Assembly: GCF_013280595.1 (NCBI RefSeq)
Contig: NZ_JAAATY010000018.1
Coordinates: 124,001-188,000 of the forward strand
Reading direction: 5' to 3'
DNA length: 64,000 nt
Source: Kibdelosporangium persicum
Lineage (GTDB): Bacteria > Actinomycetota > Actinomycetes > Mycobacteriales > Pseudonocardiaceae
How positions within the stretch are numbered: the first letter of the stretch is position 1; the number at the start of each line of letters is the position of its first letter. A model generated the notes under the pieces. That model had not been told where the DNA came from. It did no database searches and worked only from the letters and a program-made list of their open reading frames with translations. Both the position numbers and the translations under genes were made by a program. This document shows, one piece after another, positions 36,356-45,581 of the stretch.

Positions 36356-37342
36356 TCATGGCGTGTGCGTCAGCCGCGGGTCGGTGACGACGACCTCGTC
36401 GAGAACCGAGTCGATCTTGTCGAGCAGATCGGACTCCAGCACCTTGCCTGCCGCCTTGACGTTCTCGGTGACCTGCTCGGGCCGGGAGGCGCCGATGATC
36501 GCCGAGGCGACGTTCTTGTTCTGCAGCACCCAGGCGACCGCGAGCTGGGCCAGCGTCAGACCGGCCTCCTCGGCCAGCGGCCTGAGCCGCTGCACGCGCT
36601 CCAGGACGTCGTCCCGCAGCCACCGGGCGACGAAGTTCTTGCCCGACTCGTCGGTGGCCCGGGAGCCCTCCGGCACCGGCTGGCCGGGCAAGTACTTGCC
36701 GGTCAGCACGCCCTGCGCGATCGGCGAGAAGACGACCTGGCTCAGGCCCTCCCGCTCGGACGCGGGGATGATCTGCGGCTCGATCACCCGCCACAGCATG
36801 GAGTACTGCGGCTGGTTGGAGATGAACGGCACCTGCAACTCGCGGGCCAGCGCGGCGCCGCGGGTGATCTGCTCGGCGTTCCACTCCGAGACACCGATGT
36901 AGAGGACCTTGCCCTGCCGCACGAGGTCGGCGAAGGCCAGCATGGTCTCCTCGAGCGGAACGGTCCGGTCGAACCGGTGCGCCTGGTAGACGTCGATGTA
37001 GTCGGTCTGCAGCCGCTTGAGCGACGCGTTCGCCGACTCGATGATGTGCTTGCGGCCGAGGCCGCGGTCGTTGGGGCCGCCAGGGCCCGTCGGCCAGTAG
37101 ACCTTGGTCAGGATCTCCAGGCTCTCCCGGCGCTCACCGGCCAGCGCCCGCCCGAGCACGGACTCCGCAGCGGTGTTGGCGTACACGTCGGCGGTGTCGA
37201 ACGTGGTGATCCCGGCGTCCAGAGCAGCCCGCACGCAGGCGTTCGCCTGCTCCTCCTCAATCTGGGACCCGTGCGTCAGCCAGTTGCCGTACGAGATCTC
37301 ACTGACCGTCAGTCCACTGCGACCCAGTCTCCGAAACTCCAT
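36356..37342 (-). CDS. Aldo/keto reductase
   Basis: A 328-residue NADPH-dependent aldo/keto reductase of the Kv-beta/YghZ-like group. The (alpha/beta)8 barrel shows the catalytic Asp-Tyr-Lys-His set: TFDTADVYANTAAE (Asp, Tyr), EILTKV (Lys), IDVYQAHRFD (His). The C-terminal cofactor loop IIGASRPEQVTENVKA is typical. The physiological carbonyl substrate is unknown. TACGTT ends 6 bases before the ATG, giving a probable leaderless mRNA. Confidence 0.9.
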   Translation of the reverse strand: MEFRRLGRSGLTVSEISYGNWLTHGSQIEEEQANACVRAALDAGITTFDTADVYANTAAESVLGRALAGERRESLEILTKVYWPTGPGGPNDRGLGRKHIIESANASLKRLQTDYIDVYQAHRFDRTVPLEETMLAFADLVRQGKVLYIGVSEWNAEQITRGAALARELQVPFISNQPQYSMLWRVIEPQIIPASEREGLSQVVFSPIAQGVLTGKYLPGQPVPEGSRATDESGKNFVARWLRDDVLERVQRLRPLAEEAGLTLAQLAVAWVLQNKNVASAIIGASRPEQVTENVKAAGKVLESDLLDKIDSVLDEVVVTDPRLTHTP

Positions 37343-37396
37343 GCGGACAACGTAGTCCCCAACTCATTCGCAACGCTAATCAACCCGGCGGGCTGG

Positions 37397-38107
37397 TCAG
37401 GACGCCACGGCGCACACGACCAGGACCACTGTGACGGTCAGTTCGCAGGCGGCGCCGAGGATGTCGCCGGTGATGCCACCGAGGCGCCGCCGGATGTGCG
37501 CGGTGACCACGACCAGGGCCGCGGCCGCCACGACAACCGCCAGCGGCCCGGCCCACAGGCGGGACGGGACCACGGGAACCGCCGCGGCCGCCAGGACCAC
37601 GAACCAGCCGACGGGCACGTACACCGGTTGAGACCCGGCCACGAGCGCGCCGAGCCCTTCCGGACGTGCCGCGGGCATGCCGTGACGGCAGCACCACGAG
37701 AACGCGGCACGCCCGGCCGCGAAGGCCAGCACGACCGCTCCCCAGTGGACAGTCGCCAACGAAACCGCTTGCAGCCCAAGGACGACGATCAACGCCACGA
37801 CAGCGAACGCGCCGACTCCGCCCTCCCGCATCACGGCCAGCGCACGCTCAGGCGGTCCGTAACACCCCAGGCCGTCCGCCGTGTCGGCAAGGCCGTCGAG
37901 GTGCATGCCTCGTGTCGCCAGAGCCACCAGACCGACGCAGAGGAAGCCGCCAAGCAGACCGTGGACTCCCTGCAACACAGCGGCCACAAGCAGCCCCAGG
38001 ACAGCCCCGACGACGGGGGCGACGGCGATCGCCCGGCGCGCGGCCCGGGCGTCGACGTGGCCCGGCCGCAGCGGCAGAACCGTCAGCCAGGAGAAGGCAA
38101 GCAGCAC
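37397..38107 (-). CDS. cobS: Adenosylcobinamide-GDP ribazoletransferase CobS
   Basis: A 236-residue membrane enzyme with about six helices that joins adenosylcobinamide-GDP to alpha-ribazole, the last assembly step of cobalamin. The N-terminal FSWLTVLPLR, the motif GMHLDGLADTADGLGCYGPPERALAVMRE (metal-binding Asp residues), and RRRLGGITGDILGA are family signatures. Its GTG overlaps the cobT stop by one base (TAGTG), so the genes are coupled: cobU-cobT-cobS. Confidence 0.9.
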   Translation of the reverse strand: MLLAFSWLTVLPLRPGHVDARAARRAIAVAPVVGAVLGLLVAAVLQGVHGLLGGFLCVGLVALATRGMHLDGLADTADGLGCYGPPERALAVMREGGVGAFAVVALIVVLGLQAVSLATVHWGAVVLAFAAGRAAFSWCCRHGMPAARPEGLGALVAGSQPVYVPVGWFVVLAAAAVPVVPSRLWAGPLAVVVAAAALVVVTAHIRRRLGGITGDILGAACELTVTVVLVVCAVAS

Positions 38108-39150
38108 TAGCTGGCCGGGCCGGAGACGTCGGCGTCCTGGAACGTCGCCATCTCCGCCAGGATCCGGGTCGCCATCGCCACCAACGGCAACGCCGTCACC
38201 GCACCGGAGCCCTCACCGAGGCGCATCTCCATGTCGAGCAACGGTTCCAGGCCGAGCTGTTCGAGGGCCAGCTGGTGCGAGGGCTCGGTGGACCGGTGGC
38301 CCGCGACCCACCAGAGCCGGGCGCCCGGAGCGAGCTCCTCGGCCACCAGTGCGGCTGCCGTGGACACCACGCCGTCCAGGATCACCGGCGTCCTGCGGAC
38401 CGCCGCCTGGGCGAGAAACGCGGCCATCGCGGCGATGTCGGCACCTGCCGAGGTGCGCAGCAACGCCATCGGTTCGGCGCTGACCGGGCGGGCGCGGCGC
38501 AGTGCGTCACGGATCGCGGCCGTCTTGCGCATCCACGTCTGGTCGTCGATGCCGGTGCCACGGCCGACCACCGCGACGGGCTCGGCGCCGGTCAGCGCGG
38601 CCACGAGCACAGCGGCCGGGGTGGTGTTGCCGATGCCCATGTCGCCGGCGATCAGCAGGTCCGCGCCGCCGTCGACCTCCTGGTCGGCGATGGTCTTGCC
38701 CGCTTCGACCGCGGCCTTGACCTCGTCCTCGGTCAGCGCGTCCTCGACGTCGATCGAGCCCGAGCCCTGCCGGACCTTGAACTCCGTCACCTGGTCCGGC
38801 GCTGTCACGCCGGACGCCACCGACATGTCGACCACGCGGACCGTGGCGCCCGCGGACGCCGCGAGCACGTTCACGGCCGCGCCACCGGCGAGGAAGTTCG
38901 CCACCATCTGCCCGGTGACCTCGGCCGGATACGCCGACACGCCCTTGGTCGCGACGCCGTGGTCACCCGCGAACACCACCACCCGGGGCCGGGTGAACGG
39001 CTTGGGCGGGCAGACGCCCTGGCACGACGCCACCCACACCCCGAGCTCCTCGAGCCTGCCCAGCGCGCCCGCCGGCTTGGTCAGCCGGTCCTGCCTGGCC
39101 AGCGCATCGCGCCTGGCCGAATCGTCGGGTGGGGAAACGTACGGGAACAC
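38107..39150 (-). CDS. cobT: Nicotinate-nucleotide:DMB phosphoribosyltransferase CobT
   Basis: A 347-residue enzyme that makes alpha-ribazole phosphate from nicotinate mononucleotide and dimethylbenzimidazole. Family elements include [42 protein letters not shown] (catalytic region with the conserved Glu slightly downstream), and [14 protein letters not shown] near the C-terminus. GTG start with GGAGG upstream, 12 bases after cobU. Middle gene of the nucleotide-loop cluster. Confidence 0.92.
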   Translation of the reverse strand: MFPYVSPPDDSARRDALARQDRLTKPAGALGRLEELGVWVASCQGVCPPKPFTRPRVVVFAGDHGVATKGVSAYPAEVTGQMVANFLAGGAAVNVLAASAGATVRVVDMSVASGVTAPDQVTEFKVRQGSGSIDVEDALTEDEVKAAVEAGKTIADQEVDGGADLLIAGDMGIGNTTPAAVLVAALTGAEPVAVVGRGTGIDDQTWMRKTAAIRDALRRARPVSAEPMALLRTSAGADIAAMAAFLAQAAVRRTPVILDGVVSTAAALVAEELAPGARLWWVAGHRSTEPSHQLALEQLGLEPLLDMEMRLGEGSGAVTALPLVAMATRILAEMATFQDADVSGPAS

Positions 39151-39162
39151 CCCGAACCTCCG

Positions 39163-39690
39163 TTAACGCAACCGCATCGGAATACCGGCCACGAGCAGAA
39201 GGACCTCATCGCACCGTTGCGCCAACGCGGTGTTGAGGGCACCGAGCTCGTCACGGAAGAGCCTGCCAGAGCGCGTGTGCGGCACGACGCCCAGGCCGAC
39301 CTCCGACGACACGAGCACCACGCGCGCCTCCGTCGCCGCGACCGCCTCGACGAGCATGGCGCCTTCCCGGCGCACCAGGTCCAGGCCGGCGCCCTCCCAG
39401 GCGCCCGCGGCGTCCATCACGCCGGTCAGCCACGTGGCGACGTCGTCGACCAGCGTCGCGCCCTTCGCCGCACGCACCACGTCGGCGAGTTCACGCGACG
39501 CCTCGACCGTGCGCCACGTGTGCGGACGGCGTGCGATGTGCGCGTCGATCCTCGCCGTCCACTCAGGATCAGTCGGGTCCCGGCGGCCGGTGGCCACGTA
39601 CAGGACTTCTTCGTCGGCGGGGAGCAGGCCCTCCGCGTGCGCCGACTTGCCGGATCGTGCCCCGCCCAACACAAGTGTCCTGCGCGTCAC
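39163..39690 (-). CDS. cobU: Adenosylcobinamide kinase / guanylyltransferase CobU
   Basis: A 175-residue P-loop enzyme with both activities. The Walker A is VLGGARSGKSAHAE at the N-terminus. The GMP-accepting His lies in the RIDAHIARRPHTWRTVE region, and VLVSSEVGLGVVPHT is the family motif. It makes adenosylcobinamide-GDP, the substrate of CobS. I take the GTG at 39688-39690 with GAGGGA upstream; an in-frame start 13 codons earlier adds only basic residues. Confidence 0.9.
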   Translation of the reverse strand: MTRRTLVLGGARSGKSAHAEGLLPADEEVLYVATGRRDPTDPEWTARIDAHIARRPHTWRTVEASRELADVVRAAKGATLVDDVATWLTGVMDAAGAWEGAGLDLVRREGAMLVEAVAATEARVVLVSSEVGLGVVPHTRSGRLFRDELGALNTALAQRCDEVLLLVAGIPMRLR

Positions 39691-39753
39691 ATGTCCCTCA
39701 CGTCGCCGGGTGACATAGCCTCGGGCCAAAACTACCGCCCCACGGGAGTCGAC

Positions 39754-39951
39754 GTGGACTATCGCTGGCGCTGCCAGGACGCACGTGGCCGGGACGTCCC
39801 CGGCGACGAGACCGTGTTCGCCGACCAGACCGAGGCCGAGGACTGGCTCAGGGACTCCTGGCGGGAGCTGCTCGCCGCCGGAGTCGACCGGGTGACGCTG
39901 TTACACAACGAAGCCGAGGTCTACGGCCCGATGTCCCTGCACAGCTCGTGA
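39754..39951 (+). CDS. Small conserved-type protein, 65 residues, ends inside the palindrome
   Basis: A 65-residue protein, GTG start at 39754 with GGGAG upstream, divergent from cobU. It is acidic and Trp-containing (DYRWRCQDARGRDVPGDE, then AEDWLRDSWRELLAAGVDRVTLL). Codon bias is strong. No family recognised beyond small actinobacterial hypotheticals near cob genes. Its TGA (39949-39951) is the TGA of the palindrome arm CTCGTGAGTG, so the last codons TCG TGA belong to the repeat. Copy 4 of the element may have replaced the original gene end. Confidence 0.7.
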   Translation: MDYRWRCQDARGRDVPGDETVFADQTEAEDWLRDSWRELLAAGVDRVTLLHNEAEVYGPMSLHSS

Positions 39952-39990
39952 GTGTTTATCCGGGTTCTAACCCTGACAAACACTCACGAG
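39945..39990. repeat. Long palindrome, copy 4
   Basis: Outer arms CTCGTGAGTGTTT (39945-39957) and 39978-39990 pair perfectly; the inner stem is GGGTT-CT-AACCC (39962-39966, 39969-39973). It lies between the convergent 65-residue gene, whose stop codon is in the left arm, and ilvE, whose stop is 6 bases away. Confidence 0.88.
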
Positions 39991-39996
39991 GGGGGT

Positions 39997-41088
39997 TCAG
40001 GCCAGGCGGTGCAGCCAGTTGTGGGTGTCCGGGGCGGCGCCGCGCTGCAGGTCGTTGAGGGCCTGCCGGAGCTTCATCGTCACCTCGCCGGGCTGTCCGC
40101 CCGCGATCGTGAACTCGCCCGCGGCGCTCTTCACCGACCCGACCGGGGTGATCACCGCGGCCGTGCCGCAGCCGAAGACCTCGGTCAGCTCACCGGACTC
40201 GGCCTTCTTCTCCCACTCCTCTGTGGACACCCGGCGCTCCTCCACTGTGTACCCGTGGTCACGGGCCAGCGTGAGCAGGCTGTCGCGGGTGATGCCGGGC
40301 AGCAGCGAGCCGGACAGCTCCGGGGTCACCAGCCGGTCGCCGAACACGAAGAACAGGTTCATCGCGCCGACTTCCTCGACCCAGCGGCGTTCCACGGCGT
40401 CCAGCCAGACCACCTGGTCGCAGCCCTGCGCCACGGCCTGCGCCTGCGCGACGAACGAGGCCGCGTAGTTGCCGGCGCACTTGGCCGCGCCGGTCCCGCC
40501 GGGCGCCGCGCGCACGTAGTCGTCGCACAGCCACACCTTCACCGGCTTGACGCCGCTGGCGAAGTACGGGCCCGCGGGCGAGGCGATCAGCGCGTACAGG
40601 TAGTGGTTCGCGGGCCGGTTCACGCCCAAAGTGGACTCGTCGGAGATCATGAACGGCCGCAGGTACAGCGAAGCCTCGGCGCGGTCGGGCACCCAGCGGC
40701 CGTCCACGGCCAGCAACTGGTGCAGCGACTCGATGAACAGCTCGGTCGGCAGCTCCGGCATGGCCATCCGGCGCGCGGAGTTCTGGAACCGCTCGGCGTT
40801 CGCCTCGGGACGGAACGCCACGGTCGAGCCGTCGGCGTGCCGGTAGGCCTTGAGGCCCTCGAAGATCGCCTGGCCGTAGTGCAGCACGGTGGCGGCCGGG
40901 TCAAGCGTGAGGGGGTGGTACGGCTCGAGCGCGGCGGAGTGCCAGCCCTGGTCGTGGCTCCAGCGAATGGTCACCATGTGGTCGGTGAAGTGCTGTCCGA
41001 AGCCAGGATTGGCCAATACCTCCGCGAGCCGCTCCGGGGTCGCCGGGTTCGGGCTGGAGGTCTGGGTGAACGACAGCATGGACGTCAT
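39997..41088 (-). CDS. ilvE: Branched-chain amino acid aminotransferase IlvE
   Basis: A 363-residue class IV PLP aminotransferase that makes leucine, isoleucine and valine from their keto acids. The fold-type IV signature is spread over [25 protein letters not shown], with the PLP Lys in [15 protein letters not shown], and the phosphate loop [15 protein letters not shown]. It matches Rv2210c, next to gcvT. TAACGT at 41095-41100 ends 6 bases before the ATG, so the mRNA is probably leaderless. Confidence 0.93.
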   Translation of the reverse strand: MTSMLSFTQTSSPNPATPERLAEVLANPGFGQHFTDHMVTIRWSHDQGWHSAALEPYHPLTLDPAATVLHYGQAIFEGLKAYRHADGSTVAFRPEANAERFQNSARRMAMPELPTELFIESLHQLLAVDGRWVPDRAEASLYLRPFMISDESTLGVNRPANHYLYALIASPAGPYFASGVKPVKVWLCDDYVRAAPGGTGAAKCAGNYAASFVAQAQAVAQGCDQVVWLDAVERRWVEEVGAMNLFFVFGDRLVTPELSGSLLPGITRDSLLTLARDHGYTVEERRVSTEEWEKKAESGELTEVFGCGTAAVITPVGSVKSAAGEFTIAGGQPGEVTMKLRQALNDLQRGAAPDTHNWLHRLA

Positions 41089-41150
41089 GCCAGTACGTTA
41101 GTCGGCGTTAGCGTCGAAGAAAATCGCTATCCCGAGGATCGGACGTCCTA

Positions 41151-41213
41151 CTTTCGAGTACCCCGGCCTTCCGGGCACACCGCCTTTTCGAGCACCGCCT
41201 TTCGAGTACACCG
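41151..41213 (+). repeat. Short imperfect direct repeats upstream of a small membrane-protein gene
   Basis: CTTTCGAGTAC occurs at 41151-41161 and 41199-41209, with a variant TTTTCGAGCAC between. They lie in the 158-base gap between ilvE and the 95-residue protein gene. Meaning unknown; operator repeats or decay of a small tandem duplication. Confidence 0.5.
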
Positions 41214-41246
41214 CGGCCACGGCATGCCCGGCACTACGATGACGTC

Positions 41247-41534
41247 GTGGACTACACACGGAAGAACGCGGTAACCGCGGGCCCGGGCTCCGACTTCCGG
41301 GTCGCCACGCTCGGCGCGATGATGCCGTTCGGTGCCGGGCTGCTGGTGCTCGTCGGCTACGCGTGGATGGGCGTCTTCGGCGTCATCCTGGCCGTGCTCG
41401 GCGGGGTCTGGTGGGCGGTGTGGTGGCGCCGCAAGCACAAGAAGTTCTTCCCACGGGACGTCGAGAGTGGGCCGTTCGTGCTCACCATCGTGCTCATGGT
41501 CATCCTGTTCATCGCGGCGCTCGCCAGCATCTAG
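41247..41534 (+). CDS. Small two-helix membrane protein
   Basis: A 95-residue protein with three closely packed hydrophobic stretches (GAMMPFGAGLLVLVGYAWMG, VFGVILAVLGGVWWAVWW, FVLTIVLMVILFIAALAS) and a short basic loop RRKHKKFFPRD. Two or three helices; no catalytic residues. Position between ilvE and gcvT is like the small membrane protein in other actinomycetes. Unknown function. TACGAT ends 6 bases before the GTG, indicating a leaderless mRNA. It ends 16 bases from gcvT with no visible terminator. Confidence 0.75.
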   Translation: MDYTRKNAVTAGPGSDFRVATLGAMMPFGAGLLVLVGYAWMGVFGVILAVLGGVWWAVWWRRKHKKFFPRDVESGPFVLTIVLMVILFIAALASI

Positions 41535-41550
41535 CCCCGGTCGGGTCAGG

Positions 41551-42639
41551 TCACCGGACGTGCGTCTGCACGAACGGTGGCTTGACGACCTCGCAGCGCA
41601 GTTCGCGGCCGCGCACGTCCAGGGTGACCTCGGCGCCGAACTCCACACCGGCCGACGTGTCGATCAGCGCCAGCGCGATCCCGGTCTTCAGCGTCGGGGA
41701 GAACGTGCCGGACGTGGTCACGCCGATCCGCTTGCCGTCGGCGTCCAGCACGGCCATCTCCGGCCGCGGCACGCCCCGCTCCAGCGCGCGCAGGCCGCGC
41801 AGCCGGCGTGCGGGCTCCTTGCGTTCGGCCATGAGCGCCGCACGGCCCCAGAACTCGTCCTTCGACCAGCCGACCGCCCAGGTGGACCCGGCCTGGACCG
41901 GGCTGATGTCCAGCGACAGCTCGTGGCCGTGCAGCGGGTAGCCCATCTCGGTGCGCAGCGTGTCACGGGCGCCCAGGCCGCACGGCACGCCGCCCGCCTC
42001 ACGCAACGCCTCCCATACGGCAGGCGCGTCGTTCCACGCCGGGATGAGCTCGTAGCCGTGCTCACCGGTGTAGCCCGTGCGGCATACACGGACCTTGATG
42101 TCACGCCAAGCCGCGTCGCGGTACGCCATGTACTCCAGCTCGGTGGGCAGGCCGAGCGTCTTGAGCAGCTCGGCCGACCGCGGGCCCTGGACGGCCAGCA
42201 CGGCGTGCTCCCGGTGCTCGTCGGTGACTGAGATGCCCTCCGGCGCCGCGGCGACCAGCCGGCGCGCCACCTCGGCGGTGTTCGCCGCGTTCGGCACGAG
42301 GAACACGTCGTCCGGGCTGACCAGGTAGGCGATGATGTCGTCGACCGTGCCGCCGGTCTCGGTGCAGCACAGGGTGTACTGGGCCTTGCCCGGGGCGATC
42401 CGGCCGAGGTCGTTGGTCAGGCACCGGTTGACGAACCCGGCCGCGCCCGGCCCGGCGACCCGGACCTTGCCGAGGTGGGACACGTCGAAGATGCCGGCGT
42501 TCTCGCGGACGGCCGTGTGCTCGGCGACCACACCGGTCTTGTACTGGATCGGCATCTCCCAGCCCCCGAACGGGGCGAAGGTGGCGTCAAGGCTCGCGTG
42601 CAGGTCGTGCAAGGGCCCTCGTAGCAGCTGCTCAGTCAC
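41551..42639 (-). CDS. gcvT: Glycine cleavage system T protein (aminomethyltransferase)
   Basis: A 362-residue aminomethyltransferase that releases ammonia and transfers the one-carbon unit from the lipoyl H protein to tetrahydrofolate. The N-terminus [13 protein letters not shown], the catalytic region [14 protein letters not shown], the folate-site motif [12 protein letters not shown], and the C-terminal barrel with [18 protein letters not shown] are all present. GTG start at 42637-42639; TAAGTT ends 7 bases before it, so a leaderless mRNA is likely. Position as Rv2211c. Confidence 0.92.
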   Translation of the reverse strand: MTEQLLRGPLHDLHASLDATFAPFGGWEMPIQYKTGVVAEHTAVRENAGIFDVSHLGKVRVAGPGAAGFVNRCLTNDLGRIAPGKAQYTLCCTETGGTVDDIIAYLVSPDDVFLVPNAANTAEVARRLVAAAPEGISVTDEHREHAVLAVQGPRSAELLKTLGLPTELEYMAYRDAAWRDIKVRVCRTGYTGEHGYELIPAWNDAPAVWEALREAGGVPCGLGARDTLRTEMGYPLHGHELSLDISPVQAGSTWAVGWSKDEFWGRAALMAERKEPARRLRGLRALERGVPRPEMAVLDADGKRIGVTTSGTFSPTLKTGIALALIDTSAGVEFGAEVTLDVRGRELRCEVVKPPFVQTHVR

Positions 42640-42661
42640 GTCACGGAACTTACAGGCCCGG

Positions 42662-43909
42662 CTAGTTGCGGGCGTACCTCGACGTGACGGCACCCGCGAG
42701 ACACCCCACAACCATCACGAGCACCACGACGACCAGGTACTTGACCGACATGTTCATCCCGACGAGCACGGAGAACCCGAGTCCGAAACACGCCGCTCGA
42801 CGCGGCCACGCGCGCTCCGCGGGCATGAGCAGGCGGGCGGACGCGTTGGTGAACGCGTAATAGAACAGCAGCAGACAGGCGGAGACGCCGATCGCCTGCG
42901 GCGGGTTGAGCAGGGCCGCTGCCATCGCCACGGCCAAGCCGCTGATCACCGCGGCGGGCGCGGACACGCCCCGTTCTCCGACGATCGCCAGCGACGGTGG
43001 GACGTCGGAGAACTCCGCCATGGCGCTGAGCGTGCGGCGGATCGAGCCGATCGCCAGCAACAGCCCGAACAGTGTGGCGATCCCGGCGACGCCCGACATC
43101 AGCGGCTGCAACAACTGCGCGTCGGCTGCCGCGAGCGCGTCCAGCAGCGGCGCGGGAGACAGCGCCAACCGTGGTCCGCCGAGTTGGTACAGCGCGGCGC
43201 CCCCGACGGCCAGCGCGGCCACGAGCGCGCCGACCAGCATCACCGGGATGGCCACGCGCATCTGGCGGACCGTGTACTCCTGCTGGGACGACGACGTGAC
43301 CCGTTCGAAGCCGAGAAACCCGAAGAACATCAGACCGGCCGCGGTCAGCAGCCCACCCGGGTCGTCCTTGCCGGCGATGTCCGGCGGCAACGGCAACGCA
43401 GGCGGTGGCGCGATGGCGAACGACACGGCCACGAACAACGCGAGCCCGGCCAGCGTGATCACGAGCACCGCGATCATCACACCCCGTGACGGCCGCATCC
43501 CCAGCGCGTCGGCGAGCATCGCGACCAGGCTCACCGCGATCGCCGCGACCACGGGGTGCTGCGGGACGACGTACACGCCGAAGGTGCCCGCGATCGCGGC
43601 ACCGGCGACGATCCGGCCGACGAGCACTGTGCTGCCGGCCATCCGGCCAGGCAGAACGCCCAGCTGGTGGCGGGTGTAGAGGTAGCCGCCGCCCACCCCG
43701 ACGAACCGGCGCGACTGGTCGGACGTGGAGAACGCCCCGCATAACGCGGTGAGAAAGGCGATGACGGCACCGGCCAGCAGCCACGTCCCGGCCGCGGCGG
43801 CCGCGGGCGCGATGGCGGCCAGCAGCCCGGCTCCCAGCATCGCGGACAGCCCTGGCACCACGCCGGCGGTGGCCTTACGCCGATCGGGGACTGCTTGTCG
43901 CACCGGCAC
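42662..43909 (-). CDS. APC-superfamily amino acid permease
   Basis: About 415 residues with 12 predicted helices. The first unwound-helix region [15 protein letters not shown] resembles the substrate-binding helix of APC transporters, and [34 protein letters not shown] and [17 protein letters not shown] are family segments. The substrate is unknown; amino acid or polyamine are likely. The start is uncertain: GTG 43909, GTG 43903 and an upstream ATG 43975 are all in frame; the extra N-terminal residues before 43909 have a less typical composition. Divergent from pepA. Confidence 0.78.
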   Translation of the reverse strand: MPVRQAVPDRRKATAGVVPGLSAMLGAGLLAAIAPAAAAAGTWLLAGAVIAFLTALCGAFSTSDQSRRFVGVGGGYLYTRHQLGVLPGRMAGSTVLVGRIVAGAAIAGTFGVYVVPQHPVVAAIAVSLVAMLADALGMRPSRGVMIAVLVITLAGLALFVAVSFAIAPPPALPLPPDIAGKDDPGGLLTAAGLMFFGFLGFERVTSSSQQEYTVRQMRVAIPVMLVGALVAALAVGGAALYQLGGPRLALSPAPLLDALAAADAQLLQPLMSGVAGIATLFGLLLAIGSIRRTLSAMAEFSDVPPSLAIVGERGVSAPAAVISGLAVAMAAALLNPPQAIGVSACLLLFYYAFTNASARLLMPAERAWPRRAACFGLGFSVLVGMNMSVKYLVVVVLVMVVGCLAGAVTSRYARN

Positions 43910-44046
43910 ACAGTGACAGACCGGCCCGGTGTGATGGAACAGCACCGGGGTTGGTTCACTCGATCTCGCCATCACCCTGCCGGGTCACGGACCCTGGCCG
44001 GGTCGTTAGCATGCGTCACTATCCACCGTCCGACGAGGAGTAGCCA

Positions 44047-45525
44047 GTGACCGCCCCCAAACTCGCCCTGTCCGACAACGCAGTCACCGACATCACCGCC
44101 GACGTCGTGGTGATCGGGACAGTGCAGCAGGACGGCGGAGGCTTCACCCTCGCTCCGGGTGCTGAGGCCGTCGACGCCGTCTTCGATGGTTCCCTGGTCG
44201 ACGTGCTGACCAGCCTCGGCGCCGGCGGCAAGGCCGAAGAGGTCGTGAAGGTCCCGACGCTCGGCAGGCTGAAGGCAGGCGTCGTGCTCGCCGTGGGCCT
44301 GGGCAAGGCCGACCCGACGGCCGAGCAGGTACGGCGTGCCGCCGGTGCCGCCGCCCGCGCGCTGACCGGCGTGAAGCGTGCCCACAACTTCCTGTCGGTC
44401 GTGGACCTGCGGGCCGCGATCGAAGGCACCGTGCTGGGGGCGTACACGTTCACCCAGTACAAGTCGGAAGCCGGTGAGGGCCCGGTCGGCCGCGTCGACT
44501 TCGCCTCGCCGAACACCAAGGAGACGAAGGCGGTCCTGAAGACCGCGACCGCGATCGCCGAGGCGGTGGCCACGGCCCGTGACCTGATCAACACCCCGCC
44601 GAACGACCTGTTCCCGGCATCCTTCGCCGAGCGCGCGGTCAAGCTGGGTGAGGCGGCCGGCCTGACCGTCGAGGTGCTCGACGAGAAGGCGCTGCGCAGG
44701 GGCGGCTACGGCGGCATCCTGGGCGTCGGCAGCGGCTCGGCGCGGCTGCCGCGGCTGGTCCGGCTGTCCTACAAGGGCCCCAAGGCGGCCAAGAAGGTCG
44801 CCCTGGTCGGCAAGGGCATCACGTTCGACACCGGCGGCATCTCGATCAAGCCCGCGGCCAACATGGAGGAGATGACCTCCGACATGTCCGGCGCGGCGGC
44901 CGTCGTGGCCTCGGTCGTGCTGGCGGCGAAGCTGAAGTACCCGCTCGAGGTGATCGCGACCGTGCCGATCGCCGAGAACATGCCGTCCGGCACCTCGTAC
45001 CGCCCGGGTGACGTGCTCACCATGTACGGCGGCAAGACCGTCGAGGTGCTGAACACCGACGCCGAGGGCAGGCTGATCCTGGCCGACGCGATCGTGCGCG
45101 CGGGCGAGGACGACCCGGACTACCTGATCGAGACGGCGACCCTGACCGGCGCCCAGGTCGTCGCACTGGGCAAGCGGACCGCGGGCGTGATGGGCTCGGA
45201 CGACTTCCGCGACCGCGTGGCCCGCATCGGCCAGTCGGTCGGCGAGAACGCGTGGGCCATGCCGTTGCCGGACGAGCTGCGGTCCGACTTGGACTCCCGG
45301 GTGGCGGACCTGGCGAACGTGACGGGCCACCGTTGGGGCGGAATGCTCGCGGCAGGCCAGTTCCTGAAGGAGTTCGTCCCGGACGGCCTGGACTGGGCAC
45401 ACATCGACGTCGCAGGCCCGGCGTACAACAGCGGCGGCGCCTACGGCTACACAACCCGCGGCGGCACAGGCGTTCCCGTCAGGACAATCGCGGCGGTCCT
45501 GGCGGACATCGCGGAAAACGGCTGA
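44047..45525 (+). CDS. pepA: Leucyl aminopeptidase (M17)
   Basis: A 492-residue dimetal aminopeptidase removing N-terminal residues from peptides in the cytosol. The catalytic domain has KGITFDTGGISIKP, the signature NTDAEGRLILADAI with metal ligands, and the preceding MYGGKTVEVL. The N-terminal macro-like domain (DVVVIGTVQQDGG) is also present. It matches Rv2213. GTG start with GAGGAG 6 bases upstream; TAGCAT upstream is a plausible -10. It ends 3 bases before copy 5 of the palindrome. Confidence 0.93.
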   Translation: MTAPKLALSDNAVTDITADVVVIGTVQQDGGGFTLAPGAEAVDAVFDGSLVDVLTSLGAGGKAEEVVKVPTLGRLKAGVVLAVGLGKADPTAEQVRRAAGAAARALTGVKRAHNFLSVVDLRAAIEGTVLGAYTFTQYKSEAGEGPVGRVDFASPNTKETKAVLKTATAIAEAVATARDLINTPPNDLFPASFAERAVKLGEAAGLTVEVLDEKALRRGGYGGILGVGSGSARLPRLVRLSYKGPKAAKKVALVGKGITFDTGGISIKPAANMEEMTSDMSGAAAVVASVVLAAKLKYPLEVIATVPIAENMPSGTSYRPGDVLTMYGGKTVEVLNTDAEGRLILADAIVRAGEDDPDYLIETATLTGAQVVALGKRTAGVMGSDDFRDRVARIGQSVGENAWAMPLPDELRSDLDSRVADLANVTGHRWGGMLAAGQFLKEFVPDGLDWAHIDVAGPAYNSGGAYGYTTRGGTGVPVRTIAAVLADIAENG

Positions 45526-45528
45526 AAG

Positions 45529-45576
45529 CCTCGTGAGTGTTTATCGGGGTTCTAACCCTGATAAACACTCACGAGG
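45529..45576. repeat. Long palindrome, copy 5
   Basis: Arms CCTCGTGAGTGTTTATC (45529-45545) and 45560-45576 are perfectly complementary; inner stem GGGTT-CT-AACCC (45547-45551, 45554-45558). It separates pepA from the convergent LVIVD-repeat protein gene, 3 bases after one stop and 5 bases from the other. Confidence 0.9.
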
Positions 45577-45581
45577 GGGTT

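Noticed and set aside
37666-39951. 761-codon plus-strand frame across cobT and cobU
   Set aside because: Only the last 65 codons (from GTG 39754) look like protein. The rest is antisense to intact cob genes.
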